From positions 4,274,001-4,338,000 of the forward strand of contig NZ_CP050296.1 of NCBI RefSeq assembly GCF_014189455.1: 64,000 bases of DNA, in the 5' to 3' direction. Shown here piece after piece: positions 54,242 through 64,000 of this stretch. Made by a program: the position numbers and the translations under genes. Positions within the stretch are counted from its first letter, which is position 1; every line of letters begins with the position of its first letter. Below the pieces are notes generated by a model, which saw only the letters and a program-made list of their open reading frames with translations, was not told the origin of the DNA and made no database searches. This stretch comes from Mesorhizobium huakuii. GTDB lineage: Bacteria > Pseudomonadota > Alphaproteobacteria > Rhizobiales > Rhizobiaceae.

Positions 54242-54982
54242 CTATATCACCTCGACCGTGGTTCCGACATTGACCCGTTCATAGAGGTCGACCACGTCCT
54301 CGTTGCGCATGCGGATGCAGCCCGACGACACGGCGCCGCCGATCGTCCATGGCTGGTTGGTGCCGTGGATGCGGTATTCGGTCGTGCCGAGATAGAGCGC
54401 GCGGGCGCCAAGCGGGTTTTCCATGCCGCCGGCCAGATAGGTCGGCAGATAGCGGCCCTTGGCGGCTTCGCGCTTGATCATCTCCGCCGGCGGGCGCCAG
54501 TCCGGCCACTCGCGCTTGTTGGTGATCTTGTGCGTGCCCGACCACTCGAAGCCCGGCTTGCCGGTGCCGACGCCGTAGCGTCGTGCCTTGCCGTTCTTCT
54601 CGACCAGGAAGAGGAAATTCTGCGTGGTGTCGATGACGATCGTGCCCGGCTTCTGCGGGCCGTCATAGGCGACTTCCTGTGGCAGGTAGATCGGGTTGAT
54701 CTGCGGACGCATGACCATGCGCTTGGCCGGCGCCTGCACGGCCGCCGTCTGCACGCGGTCGGGCTGTGCCGGTTGCGCATAACGCAGGCGCGGCTGCTGC
54801 ACGACCTGGCGGTTCTGCCGCACGATGCCGGGTGCATTGCCAAGTTGCAGCACCCAGGGGGCGGAAAGATCGGGGCTCACCATCACCGGAGGCCTGTCGG
54901 CATAACGGTCGCCAGCGGCCGCAGGCGTCACGCCGGCAAACACAGCCACGGCGCCGAGCACGGAAAACAAAACTCTCTTCAT
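54242..54982 (-). CDS. L,D-transpeptidase (YkuD family)
   Basis: 246-residue exported enzyme that cross-links peptidoglycan or anchors proteins to it. A signal peptide (MKRVLFSVLGAVAVFAGVTPAAA) is followed by a proline/glutamine-rich linker, then the YkuD domain beginning GTIVIDTTQNFLFLVEKNGKARRYGVG. The catalytic motif is complete: HGTNQPWTIGGAVSSGCIRM with the active-site cysteine. The start at 54982 is preferred over 55012 because it gives a clean signal peptide. The gene ends in a hairpin terminator. Confidence 0.93.
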   Translation of the reverse strand: MKRVLFSVLGAVAVFAGVTPAAAGDRYADRPPVMVSPDLSAPWVLQLGNAPGIVRQNRQVVQQPRLRYAQPAQPDRVQTAAVQAPAKRMVMRPQINPIYLPQEVAYDGPQKPGTIVIDTTQNFLFLVEKNGKARRYGVGTGKPGFEWSGTHKITNKREWPDWRPPAEMIKREAAKGRYLPTYLAGGMENPLGARALYLGTTEYRIHGTNQPWTIGGAVSSGCIRMRNEDVVDLYERVNVGTTVEVI

Positions 54983-55197
54983 CGGGAACGCACCTTGATC
55001 GTCTTGATACAACCGGGTGGAAACGCGCCCCGGTTGAGCGATCTTTGGCGCGCAAGCAGCAACCGAAACATGAATCGGAATGCGTAAAATGCGGCTTTGT
55101 CAGTAAACCTTTTGGTGTGGTTACCGCCGGGTTCAGGAATCTGGTAAAGCCACAGTAAATGCAGCGCAAAGGCGCGTTAACGGATGGATTTTTCGCA

Positions 55198-55836
55198 ATG
55201 AGCAATGAAAACACCGGCTTGCTTGCCGGTCCCGACGGTGTCGCGCGCTGCTTCTGGCACGGCAACCTGCCCGACTACCTGCACTACCATGATCATGAAT
55301 GGGGCCGGCCGGTGGCCGACGACCGCAGGCTGTTCGAAAAGATCTGCCTCGAAGGCTTCCAATCGGGCCTGTCTTGGCTGACCATCCTGCGCAAGCGCGA
55401 GAATTTCCGCGAAGCCTTCGCCGGTTTCGACTTCGACAAGGTCGCGGCCTTCACCGACAAGGATGTCGAGCGCCTGCTCGGCAATGCCGGCATCATCCGC
55501 CATCGCGGCAAGATCGTCTCGACCATCAACAACGCCAAACGCGCCCGCGAGATGGTCGACGAGTTCGGCTCGCTGGCCGCCTGGTTCTGGAAGTTCGAAC
55601 CCTGCAAGGAGGAGCGGCCCAAAATTGTTGACCTCGCCCATCTGCGTGCCAACCCGACGACAGCGGTCTCGGTGCGGATCTCGAAGGAACTGAAGAAGCG
55701 CGGCTGGAGTTTTGTCGGTCCGACCACGGTCTACGCCTTCATGCAGGCCATGGGCCTGGTCAACGACCATCTCGAAGGCTGCGTCTGCCGCAAGCAGGTC
55801 GAGAAGGAACGCAAGGCTTTCAAGCGGCCGGCGTAG
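55198..55836 (+). CDS. tag: DNA-3-methyladenine glycosylase I
   Basis: 212-residue base-excision enzyme that removes 3-methyladenine from DNA. The N-terminal RCFWHGNLPDYLHYHDHEWGRP and C-terminal NDHLEGCVC carry the Cys/His ligands of the Tag zinc site; the HhH-fold centre includes EGFQSGLSWLTILRKRENFREAF and GNAGIIRHRGKI. The ATG at 55198 is preferred over 55159, which adds 13 unsupported residues. Single-gene unit, followed by a convergent small membrane protein gene. Confidence 0.95.
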   Translation: MSNENTGLLAGPDGVARCFWHGNLPDYLHYHDHEWGRPVADDRRLFEKICLEGFQSGLSWLTILRKRENFREAFAGFDFDKVAAFTDKDVERLLGNAGIIRHRGKIVSTINNAKRAREMVDEFGSLAAWFWKFEPCKEERPKIVDLAHLRANPTTAVSVRISKELKKRGWSFVGPTTVYAFMQAMGLVNDHLEGCVCRKQVEKERKAFKRPA

Positions 55837-55839
55837 CGT

Positions 55840-56091
55840 TCAGGTGCCGTTGACGCTGGCCAAGAACAGTCCGGCAACGATCGCCACCACTGTCGCCACC
55901 GTCGGATAGATCACCAGCAGGCCGGTCACCAACGCGTCGCGCAGGGAAGGCCCCTTGCCGGTGTCAGCCGGCACGTCGAACGGTCCGGCAGCCTGCCCAA
56001 CCATTTTCGGCGTATGGGTGCCGGCCGGGCGCAGGCGCGCCGGCAATTCGCCGGCATCGCGATTGGCCTGGAATTTCACTGCGCTGGTCAT
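55840..56091 (-). CDS. Small single-pass membrane protein, unknown
   Basis: 83 residues. The N-terminal 50 are polar (DAGELPARLRPAGTHTPK) and the C-terminus is one clear membrane helix (ALVTGLLVIYPTVATVVAIVAGLFLA). Not recognised. The ATG at 56091 has purine-rich sequence upstream. Its stop lies four bases from the convergent tag stop. Coding status is supported by the helix and its position more than by homology. Confidence 0.6.
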   Translation of the reverse strand: MTSAVKFQANRDAGELPARLRPAGTHTPKMVGQAAGPFDVPADTGKGPSLRDALVTGLLVIYPTVATVVAIVAGLFLASVNGT

Positions 56092-56203
56092 GTCCCGAAC
56101 CCCTTCATGTCCTGCGCTGTATCGGCTGAGATTGTGTCGGCACGATGCAGTGCTGATGGCGGGATTGTTTCATTTTCGGCGCGTTTTCGTTTCAATCGCC
56201 TTT

Positions 56204-56349
56204 CCTTCTCCCCTTGTGGGAGAAGGTGGATCGGCGCGCAGCGCCGAGACGGATGAGGGGTGCGTGACGGATCGCCGTCCTTGCCAAGCTGGAACACCCC
56301 TCATCCGACCTCGCTTCGCGAGGCCACCTTCTCCCGCAAGGGGAGAAGG
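56204..56349. repeat. Palindromic intergenic repeat 1 (before hisS)
   Basis: A nested palindrome: outer arms CCTTCTCCCCTTGTGGGAG and CTCCCGCAAGGGGAGAAGG, inner arms GATGAGGGGT and ACCCCTCATC, and small hairpins TCGGCGCGCAGCGCCGA and CCTCGCTTCGCGAGG. The same modules occur in the element at 57962-58144. It resembles rhizobial intergenic mosaic repeats of the RIME kind. No coding potential. It occupies most of the 353-base gap before hisS. Confidence 0.85.
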
Positions 56350-56444
56350 GAGAGGCGCTAACCCTTGCCGCTCTCGGTAGCTTCGGCTAGGACACGCGCA
56401 CTCGGAAATAAGTCACCCTTTACTTAGCAAAAAAGACCCATCTC

Positions 56445-57941
56445 ATGGCCGACAAATCGGAAAAGACGAAAGCGCGGCTGCCGCGCGGTTTTGCCGACCG
56501 CAGCGCCGAGGACATCCGCGCCGTCGAGAAGATGATGGCGACGATCCGCTCGGTCTATGAGCTTTATGGTTTCGAACCCGCCGACCAGCCGCTGATCGAA
56601 TACACGGATGCGCTGGGAAAATTCCTGCCTGACCAGGACCGGCCGAATGAAGGCGTGTTCTCCTTCCAGGACGATGACGACCAGTGGCTGTCGCTGCGCT
56701 ATGATTTGACCGCGCCGACGGCGCGTTTCGTCGCCGAGAATTATGAGCGTCTGCCAAAGCCCTACCGCAGCTACCGCTCCGGCTGGGTGTTCCGCAACGA
56801 GAAGCCCGGCCCCGGCCGCTTCCGCCAATTCATGCAGTTCGACGCGGACACGATCGGCACGCCGGGCGTCGCCGCCGACGCCGAAATGGCGATGATGATG
56901 GCCGACGTCATGGAAGCGCTCGGCATCAAGCGCGGCGACTATGTCATCCGCGTCAACAACCGCAAGGTGCTCGACGGTGTGCTGGAGGCGATCGGCCTTG
57001 GCGGTGACGAGAATGCCGGACGCCGGCTGACCGTGCTGCGCGCGATCGACAAGCTGGACAAGCTCGGGCCGGAAGGGGTGAAGCTTCTGCTCGGCCCGGG
57101 GCGCTGGGATGGCGGCAAGGAAGGCGAGGGTGATTTCGCCAAGGGCGCCGGGCTGAACAACGGGCAAGCCGAGGCGGTTCTTCAGGCAACCGCGAGAAAT
57201 GCTCAGGCCGGCCAGGATTCCATGGTCAATTCGAACTCGACCTATCAGGAGGGCGTCGGCGAACTCGCGACCATCGAAGCCCTGGTCAGGGCGGCGGGAT
57301 ATGGCGAAGACCGCATCGCCATGGACCGCTCGGTGGTGCGCGGCCTCGAATATTACACCGGCCCGGTCTTCGAGGCCGAACTTCTGGCCGAAATCCCCAA
57401 CGAGGACGGCCAGATCGTGCGCTTCGGCTCGGTCGGCGGCGGTGGCCGCTACGATGGTCTGGTCTCGCGCTTCCGCGGCGAGCCGGTGCCGGCGACCGGC
57501 TTTTCGATCGGCGTGTCGCGGCTGATGACGGCGCTGAAGAACCTCGGCAAGCTCGACAGCGCCGATGTGATCGCGCCGGTCGTCGTCCTGGTCATGGACA
57601 AGGATTCGGAAAGCCTCGGCCGCTACCAGAAGATGGTGAGCGAATTGCGCGCCGCCGGCATTCGTTCCGAAATGTATCTCGGCGGCGCCGGCATGAAGGC
57701 GCAGCTAAAGTATGCCGACCGGCGTGGTTGCCCGGTCGCCATCATCCAGGGCGGCGACGAGCGCGCCAAGGGCGAGCTGCAGATCAAGGACCTGATCGAA
57801 GGCGCGCGCATGTCCGCCGAAATCACCGACAACGCCGAATGGCGCGCCGCGCGCCCAGCGCAGGTCACGGTGGCGGAAAGTGAATTGGTCGCCGAGGTGA
57901 AGAAGATCCTGGCGGCGCAGGCCGAGGAACGCGCGAAGTGA
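56445..57941 (+). CDS. hisS: Histidine-tRNA ligase
   Basis: 498-residue class II synthetase that charges tRNA-His. The N-terminal [20 protein letters not shown] and motif 2 ([29 protein letters not shown]) are typical, with histidine-binding [16 protein letters not shown] and the [13 protein letters not shown] segment and a C-terminal anticodon domain ([15 protein letters not shown]). The ATG at 56445 puts the conserved start near the N-terminus. It heads hisS-hisZ-hisG, with a palindromic repeat between hisS and hisZ. Confidence 0.96.
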   Translation: MADKSEKTKARLPRGFADRSAEDIRAVEKMMATIRSVYELYGFEPADQPLIEYTDALGKFLPDQDRPNEGVFSFQDDDDQWLSLRYDLTAPTARFVAENYERLPKPYRSYRSGWVFRNEKPGPGRFRQFMQFDADTIGTPGVAADAEMAMMMADVMEALGIKRGDYVIRVNNRKVLDGVLEAIGLGGDENAGRRLTVLRAIDKLDKLGPEGVKLLLGPGRWDGGKEGEGDFAKGAGLNNGQAEAVLQATARNAQAGQDSMVNSNSTYQEGVGELATIEALVRAAGYGEDRIAMDRSVVRGLEYYTGPVFEAELLAEIPNEDGQIVRFGSVGGGGRYDGLVSRFRGEPVPATGFSIGVSRLMTALKNLGKLDSADVIAPVVVLVMDKDSESLGRYQKMVSELRAAGIRSEMYLGGAGMKAQLKYADRRGCPVAIIQGGDERAKGELQIKDLIEGARMSAEITDNAEWRAARPAQVTVAESELVAEVKKILAAQAEERAK

Positions 57942-57961
57942 CGAGCGCTGCCCTCTCTTGT

Positions 57962-58144
57962 CCTTCTCCCCTTGTGGGGTCCGTAGGACGGGGCGAGACC
58001 CGTGGCGCGCCCCAGGGCGGTGGCCTCGCGAAGCGAGGTCGGATGAGGGGTGCTCCAGGGAACGCCAACGCCGCATTCCGTCACCCACCCCTCATCCGTC
58101 TCGGCGCTGCGCGCCGATCCACCTTCTCCCACAAGGGGAGAAGG
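57962..58144. repeat. Palindromic intergenic repeat 2 (between hisS and hisZ)
   Basis: Shares the CCTTCTCCCCTTGTGGG start, CCTCGCGAAGCGAGG hairpin, GGATGAGGGGTG/CACCCCTCATCC arms and the AAGGGGAGAAGG end with repeat 1, plus an inserted module (57981-58019). Its purine-rich right end (GGGGAGAAGGGAAGGG) lies just before the hisZ ATG and probably supplies the ribosome site. Confidence 0.85.
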
Positions 58145-58158
58145 GAAGGGCGCAGCAT

Positions 58159-59280
58159 ATGACTTCCCGCTTCCCCGCAATCGCAACCGACATCACAGAC
58201 CTCTTCGCGGCGCGCAACACGCACGCGGTCGAGGTCGCCATATTGCAGCCGGCGGATCCGTTCCTCGACATGGCCGGCGAGGATCTGCGCCGCCGCATTT
58301 TCCTCACCGAAAGCGAGACCGGGCAGACATTGTGCCTGCGGCCGGAATTCACCATTCCGGTCTGTCTCGACCACATAAGCTCGCAGGCCGGCACACCGCG
58401 CCGCTATTCCTATCTCGGCGAAGTGTTTCGTCAGCGCCGCGAAGGCGGCAACGAGTTCTTCCAGGCCGGCATCGAGGATCTCGGCGACCGTGATACCGCT
58501 GAGGCCGATGCCCGCTCCGTGGCCGACGCCCATGCGCTGCTGTCGCTGGTGCTGCCCGGCCGGTCGCTGGCCGTCACACTGGGCGACCAGGGCATCTTCG
58601 AAGCGGTGCTGGCGGCGCTCGGCCTGCCGCGCGGCTGGCGCATGCGGCTGGCCCGCGCCTTCGGCTCGGCGCCGATGCTGCAGGCGGCACTCGCCGACCT
58701 CGCCAATCCGCCGCGCAACGGCCAGCTTTCAGGCGAGGTCGCGGCGCTTGTCCTCGACGGAGATCTCGAAGGTCTCTCCACCCATATCGCCGGCGGCATG
58801 GAGGAAGCCGGTCTGTCGGCGTCTGGCGGGCGCTCGCCCACGGACATTGCGCGGCGGCTGATCGAGAAAGCCGAATTGCGCAGCGTGCGGCTGTCGAACG
58901 AGGCCTTCGCGGCGCTGAAGAATTTTCTGGCGATCGACGTGCCGCTCGATGGAGCGGCCGAGGCACTGGAAAGCTTTGCCGCCGGTGCCGGGCTGTCGCT
59001 GGGCGCTGCGCTGGAGAAATTCGCCGCCCGTGCCAAGGCGATCGAGGCGCATGGCTTGCCGTCGGAAAGAATCCGCTACGACGCGGCCTTCGGCCGTCCA
59101 CTCGATTATTACACCGGTGTGGTCTTTGAAATCGCGGCGCAAGGCGGCGAGCGTCCCCTGGCCGGCGGCGGCCGTTACGACCGGCTGCTGACGCTGCTCG
59201 GCGCGAAGACTGCCATTCCCGGTGTCGGTTTTTCGGTCTGGCTCGACCGCATCGAGGCGTTGCGGGAGACGGCACCATGA
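58159..59280 (+). CDS. hisZ: ATP phosphoribosyltransferase regulatory subunit
   Basis: 373-residue HisRS-like protein that pairs with the short HisG in the first step of histidine synthesis; it binds histidine but does not charge tRNA. Segments include [53 protein letters not shown] and [29 protein letters not shown]. The ATG at 58159 follows directly on a palindromic repeat; the longer frame from 57958 would read through that repeat and is rejected. Its stop overlaps the hisG start (ATGA). Confidence 0.95.
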   Translation: MTSRFPAIATDITDLFAARNTHAVEVAILQPADPFLDMAGEDLRRRIFLTESETGQTLCLRPEFTIPVCLDHISSQAGTPRRYSYLGEVFRQRREGGNEFFQAGIEDLGDRDTAEADARSVADAHALLSLVLPGRSLAVTLGDQGIFEAVLAALGLPRGWRMRLARAFGSAPMLQAALADLANPPRNGQLSGEVAALVLDGDLEGLSTHIAGGMEEAGLSASGGRSPTDIARRLIEKAELRSVRLSNEAFAALKNFLAIDVPLDGAAEALESFAAGAGLSLGAALEKFAARAKAIEAHGLPSERIRYDAAFGRPLDYYTGVVFEIAAQGGERPLAGGGRYDRLLTLLGAKTAIPGVGFSVWLDRIEALRETAP

Positions 59281-59978
59281 TCACGCTGGCGATCCCATCG
59301 AAAGGCCGGCTCAAGGAACAAGCGCTGGAAGTGCTGGCCAAGGCCGGGCTCGCCATCAGCCTGCCCGGCGACGAGCGCAAATATCATGCCCGTGTCGAAG
59401 GCCTGGACAATGTCGAGGTCGCTTTCCTGTCGGCTTCCGAGATTGCAGGCGAAATCGGCCAGGGCGCGGTCGATCTCGGCATCACCGGCGAGGATCTGGT
59501 GCGCGAAAACCTCGCCGACTGGGAAGCCCGCGCCGAAATCGTTGCCCGTCTCGGCTTCGGCCATGCCGATGTCGTGGTGGCCGTGCCCGAAATCTGGCTC
59601 GATGTCGACACCATGGCCGATCTCGACGACGTCGCCGCTGATTTCCGTCAACGCCACGGAAGGCGGTTGCGCATCGCCACCAAATACTGGCGGCTGACGC
59701 AGCAGTTCTTTTCGCAAAAACACGGCATCCAGGTCTATCGCATCGTCGAGAGCCTAGGCGCCACCGAAGGCGCGCCGGCGGCTGGACTGGCCGACGTCAT
59801 CGTCGACATCACCACCACCGGCTCGACCCTGCGCGCCAACCACCTCAAGGTGCTGGGCGACGGTGTGGTGCTGAAGTCGCAGGCCTGTCTGGTGGCGTCG
59901 CGCAAATCGCGTTCGATGGCTGATGAAACGGTCTTGCGCGACATCGCTACGAAGATGAGCGCCCTCCCTCCCCCTTGA
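59277..59978 (+). CDS. hisG: ATP phosphoribosyltransferase catalytic subunit (short form)
   Basis: 233-residue short-form HisG, which joins ATP and PRPP to start histidine synthesis and needs HisZ for activity and feedback control. The N-terminal [21 protein letters not shown] and [11 protein letters not shown], the PRPP-site region [22 protein letters not shown], and the absence of a C-terminal regulatory domain are all visible. The last few residues (PP, stop) are encoded inside a palindromic repeat that starts at 59966. Confidence 0.96.
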   Translation: MITLAIPSKGRLKEQALEVLAKAGLAISLPGDERKYHARVEGLDNVEVAFLSASEIAGEIGQGAVDLGITGEDLVRENLADWEARAEIVARLGFGHADVVVAVPEIWLDVDTMADLDDVAADFRQRHGRRLRIATKYWRLTQQFFSQKHGIQVYRIVESLGATEGAPAAGLADVIVDITTTGSTLRANHLKVLGDGVVLKSQACLVASRKSRSMADETVLRDIATKMSALPPP

Positions 59979-60099
59979 GGGGGAGGGTGCCTCGCGAAGC
60001 GAGGCGGGTGGGGTCGTCCCACGTCGAGCACTGCCTGAAGGACCCCACCCGTCCATCCGCCTTCGGCGGCTGTCCACCCTCCCCTCGAGGAGGGGAGGG
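59966..60099. repeat. Palindromic intergenic repeat 3 (overlaps hisG end)
   Basis: Outer hairpins CCCTCCCCCTTGAGGGGGAGGG (59966-59987, interrupted in the gene by the hisG stop) and a similar one at 60077-60099, with CCTCGCGAAGCGAGG, GGGTGGGGTC/GACCCCACCC and CCGCCTTCGGCGG between them. Related in plan to repeats 1 and 2 but with different outer arms, so a separate subtype. The hisG stop codon is inside the left hairpin. Confidence 0.8.
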
Positions 60100-60169
60100 A
60101 TCGACCATCGACAGGATTTCCACTGCCCCGCCGGGCTGATAGACTCGATGCGGCCTGGAGGGAACAGCG

Positions 60170-61939
<1,770 letters not shown>

Positions 61940-61979
61940 GGGGTGGGCGCCTCGATTTTGTCGTTGCGCTCAATAATGC

Positions 61980-61997
61980 CAAGGTCGCGCGACCTTG
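61980..61997. promoter_or_regulatory. Perfect 18-bp palindrome between acyl-CoA ligase and chaA
   Basis: CAAGGTCGC (61980-61988) is directly followed by its inverse GCGACCTTG (61989-61997), without a loop. It lies in the 199-base gap between the ligase and antiporter genes. The lack of a loop and of a T tract argues against a terminator and for a dimeric regulator site. Which gene it controls is not clear. Confidence 0.5.
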
Positions 61998-62138
61998 CTG
62001 CATCTTCAGGAGCCGCGGGTCGGTGTCGTTTGCCGGAGTCGAACGCCGGGCGATGGGCTTGCCGGCTTTGCGATGACATTGGCTGAGGCGCTCCCCACAG
62101 GCTTTCCGCAAGGTTCGCAGAAACATATGGGAGCTTGA

Positions 62139-63242
62139 ATGACTGGTTTCGGACGATCGGCGATTTCCTACGCGATGCCCCTCGCTGCGCTAGCGATGGC
62201 TGTCGCCGTCAGAGCCAGTGGGCTGTCGGTGGACCAGGGTTCGCTGAACGCCAGGATCCTTGTCGGTGCGCTGTCGTGTGCGATCATGTTCGTCACCATT
62301 TTCGTGGTGCTCGACCACGCCGAGGCGGTAGCTCGGCGGGTAGGGGAGCCGTACGGCACGCTGGTGCTGACGTTTGCCGTCACGGCAATCGAAGTGTCGA
62401 TCATTGTTTCCATGATGCTGCATGGGGAGAACAACCCGACGCTGGCACGGGAGTCCGTCTTCTCGACGGTGATGATCACATCCACCGGCGTTGTCGGCAT
62501 GTGTCTCGCGCTTGGCGGCTGGCGTCATCGCAAGCAGGCCATCCTGCGGCAAGGGACCAGTGCCTATCTGGCGGTTCTGATCGCGCTGACCGTCATGACG
62601 CTTATTCTGCCGACCTACACCCAGACCACGGATCCCGGCACGTTTTCGGCAGCCCAACTTGGTTTCGTCAGCGTCCTTTCAGTGCTGCTCTATGCAAGCT
62701 TCGTGTTCGCGCAGACCGTCCGGCACCGGGAAGACTTTACCCAGGGACAACCACACGACGTTTCGGTGCGCGCTGCGCCTCACGGGAGCATCTTTGCCAG
62801 CGCTCTTCTGTTGATGGCCGGGCTGATCGGAATTGTCATGCTCGCCGAACAGGTCGCGGCAAGCGTCGAAGATACGCTCGTTGCCTACCAGGTGACCCAG
62901 GCTGACAGCATTGTGGGGGCAATGATCGCGGGGCTGGTGTTGATGCCGGAGGCCATTTCGGCGGTGCGCGCTTCACTCAACAACGAGCTGCAGCGCGGCT
63001 TGAATGTCGCGATGGGTTCGGCTTGCGCCACGATCGGCCTGACCATACCGGGAGTCGCAGCCGCCAGCCTGCTGACCGGGAGAGGACTGACCCTGGGGCT
63101 GCCGGCTGCTGATGCGGTCCTTTTGGCCTTGGCGCTTTTCATATGCAATGTAAGCTTCAGCACTGAAAGAACGACGTTCTTGACCGGAATGGTCCATCTT
63201 GTAGTATTTTTTACTTATGTATTTCTGATATTTATACCATGA
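62139..63242 (+). CDS. chaA: Calcium/proton antiporter, ChaA family
   Basis: 367-residue inner-membrane antiporter with about 11 hydrophobic segments, exchanging Ca2+ or Na+/K+ for H+. The two inverted CaCA repeats carry the conserved acidic residues in GEPYGTLVLTFAVTAIEVSIIVSMMLHGENNPTLARESVFS and in SIVGAMIAGLVLMPEAISAVRASL. The C-terminus is a membrane helix (GMVHLVVFFTYVFLIFIP). GGGAG lies upstream of the ATG. Single-gene unit with a palindrome some 140 bases upstream. The bases just before the stop are locally A/T-rich. Confidence 0.92.
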   Translation: MTGFGRSAISYAMPLAALAMAVAVRASGLSVDQGSLNARILVGALSCAIMFVTIFVVLDHAEAVARRVGEPYGTLVLTFAVTAIEVSIIVSMMLHGENNPTLARESVFSTVMITSTGVVGMCLALGGWRHRKQAILRQGTSAYLAVLIALTVMTLILPTYTQTTDPGTFSAAQLGFVSVLSVLLYASFVFAQTVRHREDFTQGQPHDVSVRAAPHGSIFASALLLMAGLIGIVMLAEQVAASVEDTLVAYQVTQADSIVGAMIAGLVLMPEAISAVRASLNNELQRGLNVAMGSACATIGLTIPGVAAASLLTGRGLTLGLPAADAVLLALALFICNVSFSTERTTFLTGMVHLVVFFTYVFLIFIP

Positions 63243-63288
63243 GAGCTTTGGTGCAAGCGAAGCGCCAGAGGCGGCATCCTTCGCTATC

Positions 63289-64000
63289 TCAGACCCCGGA
63301 TTTGAGGTGGTCGATGAAGGCGCGCAGCTTCGGCAGGATCTGGCGCTTGCCGGGATGATAGAGGAAGACGCCCGGCGCCGTCGCGGCGATGGTGTCCAGC
63401 ACTGGCTCGAGTTTTCCCTGGCCTATCGGACCTTCGGCGACGGGCCGAGGGATCTGCGCCAGCCCGATCCCACGCATCGCGGCCCCGAGCAATGTCGGGT
63501 AGTCATGCGCGATCAGCGGGCCTGAGACCATGGCCTCGATCGCCTCGTTGCCGTCGACGAACGTCCAGGGCGCGATGGCGCCGTTCGAACGGCGCAGGCG
63601 CAAGCAGGCGTGGTGGCGCAAGTCGTCGACACGCTCGGGGCGGCCATGGCGCTCGAGATAGTCAGGGCTGCCGACGACGACGAACGAGAATGACGGGGTC
63701 AGCCGCACCGCGACCATGTCGGTGGCGATGAACTGGCCAAGGCGGATGCCGGCATCGAACCCGCCGGTCGCCAGATCGACCATCTCGTCGCTCGCCGCGA
63801 TCTCCAGTTCGACTTCGGGATAGGCCTGGCAGAACGACGCGATCACCGGCTCCAGGATCAATGGCACGACGGCGCGCGGCACGGACAGGCGCAGCAGACC
63901 GGTCGGCCGCTGGCCGACATCGCGCGCGGCCTCGCCGGCGGCGACGATCTCCTCGAAGGCAGGGCCGGCACGGTCGAGGAAGCGCTTACCGGCCTCGGTC
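63289..64000 (-). CDS. LysR-family regulator (N-terminus beyond window)
   Basis: The C-terminal 237 or so residues of a LysR regulator are inside the window. At the edge the frame reads TEAGKRFLDRAG, the end of the linker helix after the winged helix-turn-helix, then RPTGLLRLSVPRAVVPLILEPVIASFCQAYPEVELEIAASD and the effector-binding domain to the stop at 63289. Frame continuity past 63882 shows that start to be internal. The DNA-binding domain lies further right. Ligand and targets unknown. Confidence 0.9.
   Translation of the reverse strand, partial: TEAGKRFLDRAGPAFEEIVAAGEAARDVGQRPTGLLRLSVPRAVVPLILEPVIASFCQAYPEVELEIAASDEMVDLATGGFDAGIRLGQFIATDMVAVRLTPSFSFVVVGSPDYLERHGRPERVDDLRHHACLRLRRSNGAIAPWTFVDGNEAIEAMVSGPLIAHDYPTLLGAAMRGIGLAQIPRPVAEGPIGQGKLEPVLDTIAATAPGVFLYHPGKRQILPKLRAFIDHLKSGV

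Noticed and set aside
56204..60099. Palindromic his-locus repeats as CRISPR or a phage attachment site
   Set aside because: They are mosaic intergenic palindromes of unequal structure, not regularly spaced, and no integrase is near.

Overview
The window looks like a chromosomal segment of a high-GC alphaproteobacterium of the order Hyphomicrobiales, most likely Mesorhizobium or a close relative. The support is a RegB/RegA pair behind a cyo operon, a short HisG paired with HisZ, a plant-type glutamate-cysteine ligase next to rsmE, a DUF1127 gene, a small protein resembling a family common in Mesorhizobium, and palindromic intergenic repeats between his genes. The genus is inferred from gene content; no rRNA or tRNA gene is visible.

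Layout. 1-6.7 kb: the 3' part of a cytochrome bo-type quinol oxidase operon (cyoABCD), a SURF1-family gene and a redox two-component system (RegB/RegA type), joined by stop/start overlaps. 6.8-8.9 kb: a DUF763 protein and an AlkB-like dioxygenase. 8.9-11 kb: a divergent hexuronate pair, with a frame-broken SDR and mannonate dehydratase on either side of a perfect palindrome. 11-14 kb: an ECF41/SigJ sigma factor with its carboxymuconolactone-decarboxylase-like partner, a recognisable ECF41 promoter, and a divergent FAD oxidase. 14-17.8 kb: a tightly overlapping RpiR, isochorismatase-like, glutamine-synthetase-like and N-formylglutamate amidohydrolase operon.

18-28.6 kb is the accessory part: about ten minus-strand genes, mostly unrecognised, including a trypsin-like protease, a DUF4438 protein, an HExxH metallopeptidase-like protein and a lysine-free protein with an acidic N-terminus and an arginine-rich C-terminus. 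This is the best candidate for an undescribed system. 29-41 kb holds a 2OG-Fe dioxygenase, an SDR, a P1 self-processing aminopeptidase, xseA (frame-broken), LysR, DUF1127, a DUF937 protein, gshA, rsmE and a glutamine amidotransferase. 41-50.6 kb holds lactate and glycolate oxidation: lldD with its GntR regulator, DUF3422, and glcD, an ASCH-like gene, glcE and glcF, with a shared operator-like motif. 51.4-53.0 kb is an intact IS1380-family element with a 4-bp target duplication. 53-64 kb holds a divergent FolD, an L,D-transpeptidase, tag, hisS-hisZ-hisG with three palindromic repeats, an acyl-CoA ligase, a Ca2+/H+ antiporter and a partial LysR regulator.

At least three recognisable genes (the SDR at 9 kb, the amidohydrolase at 14 kb and xseA) are each broken by what looks like one missing base, two of them in a G or C run. 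Indel errors in the sequence are at least as likely as true pseudogenes.
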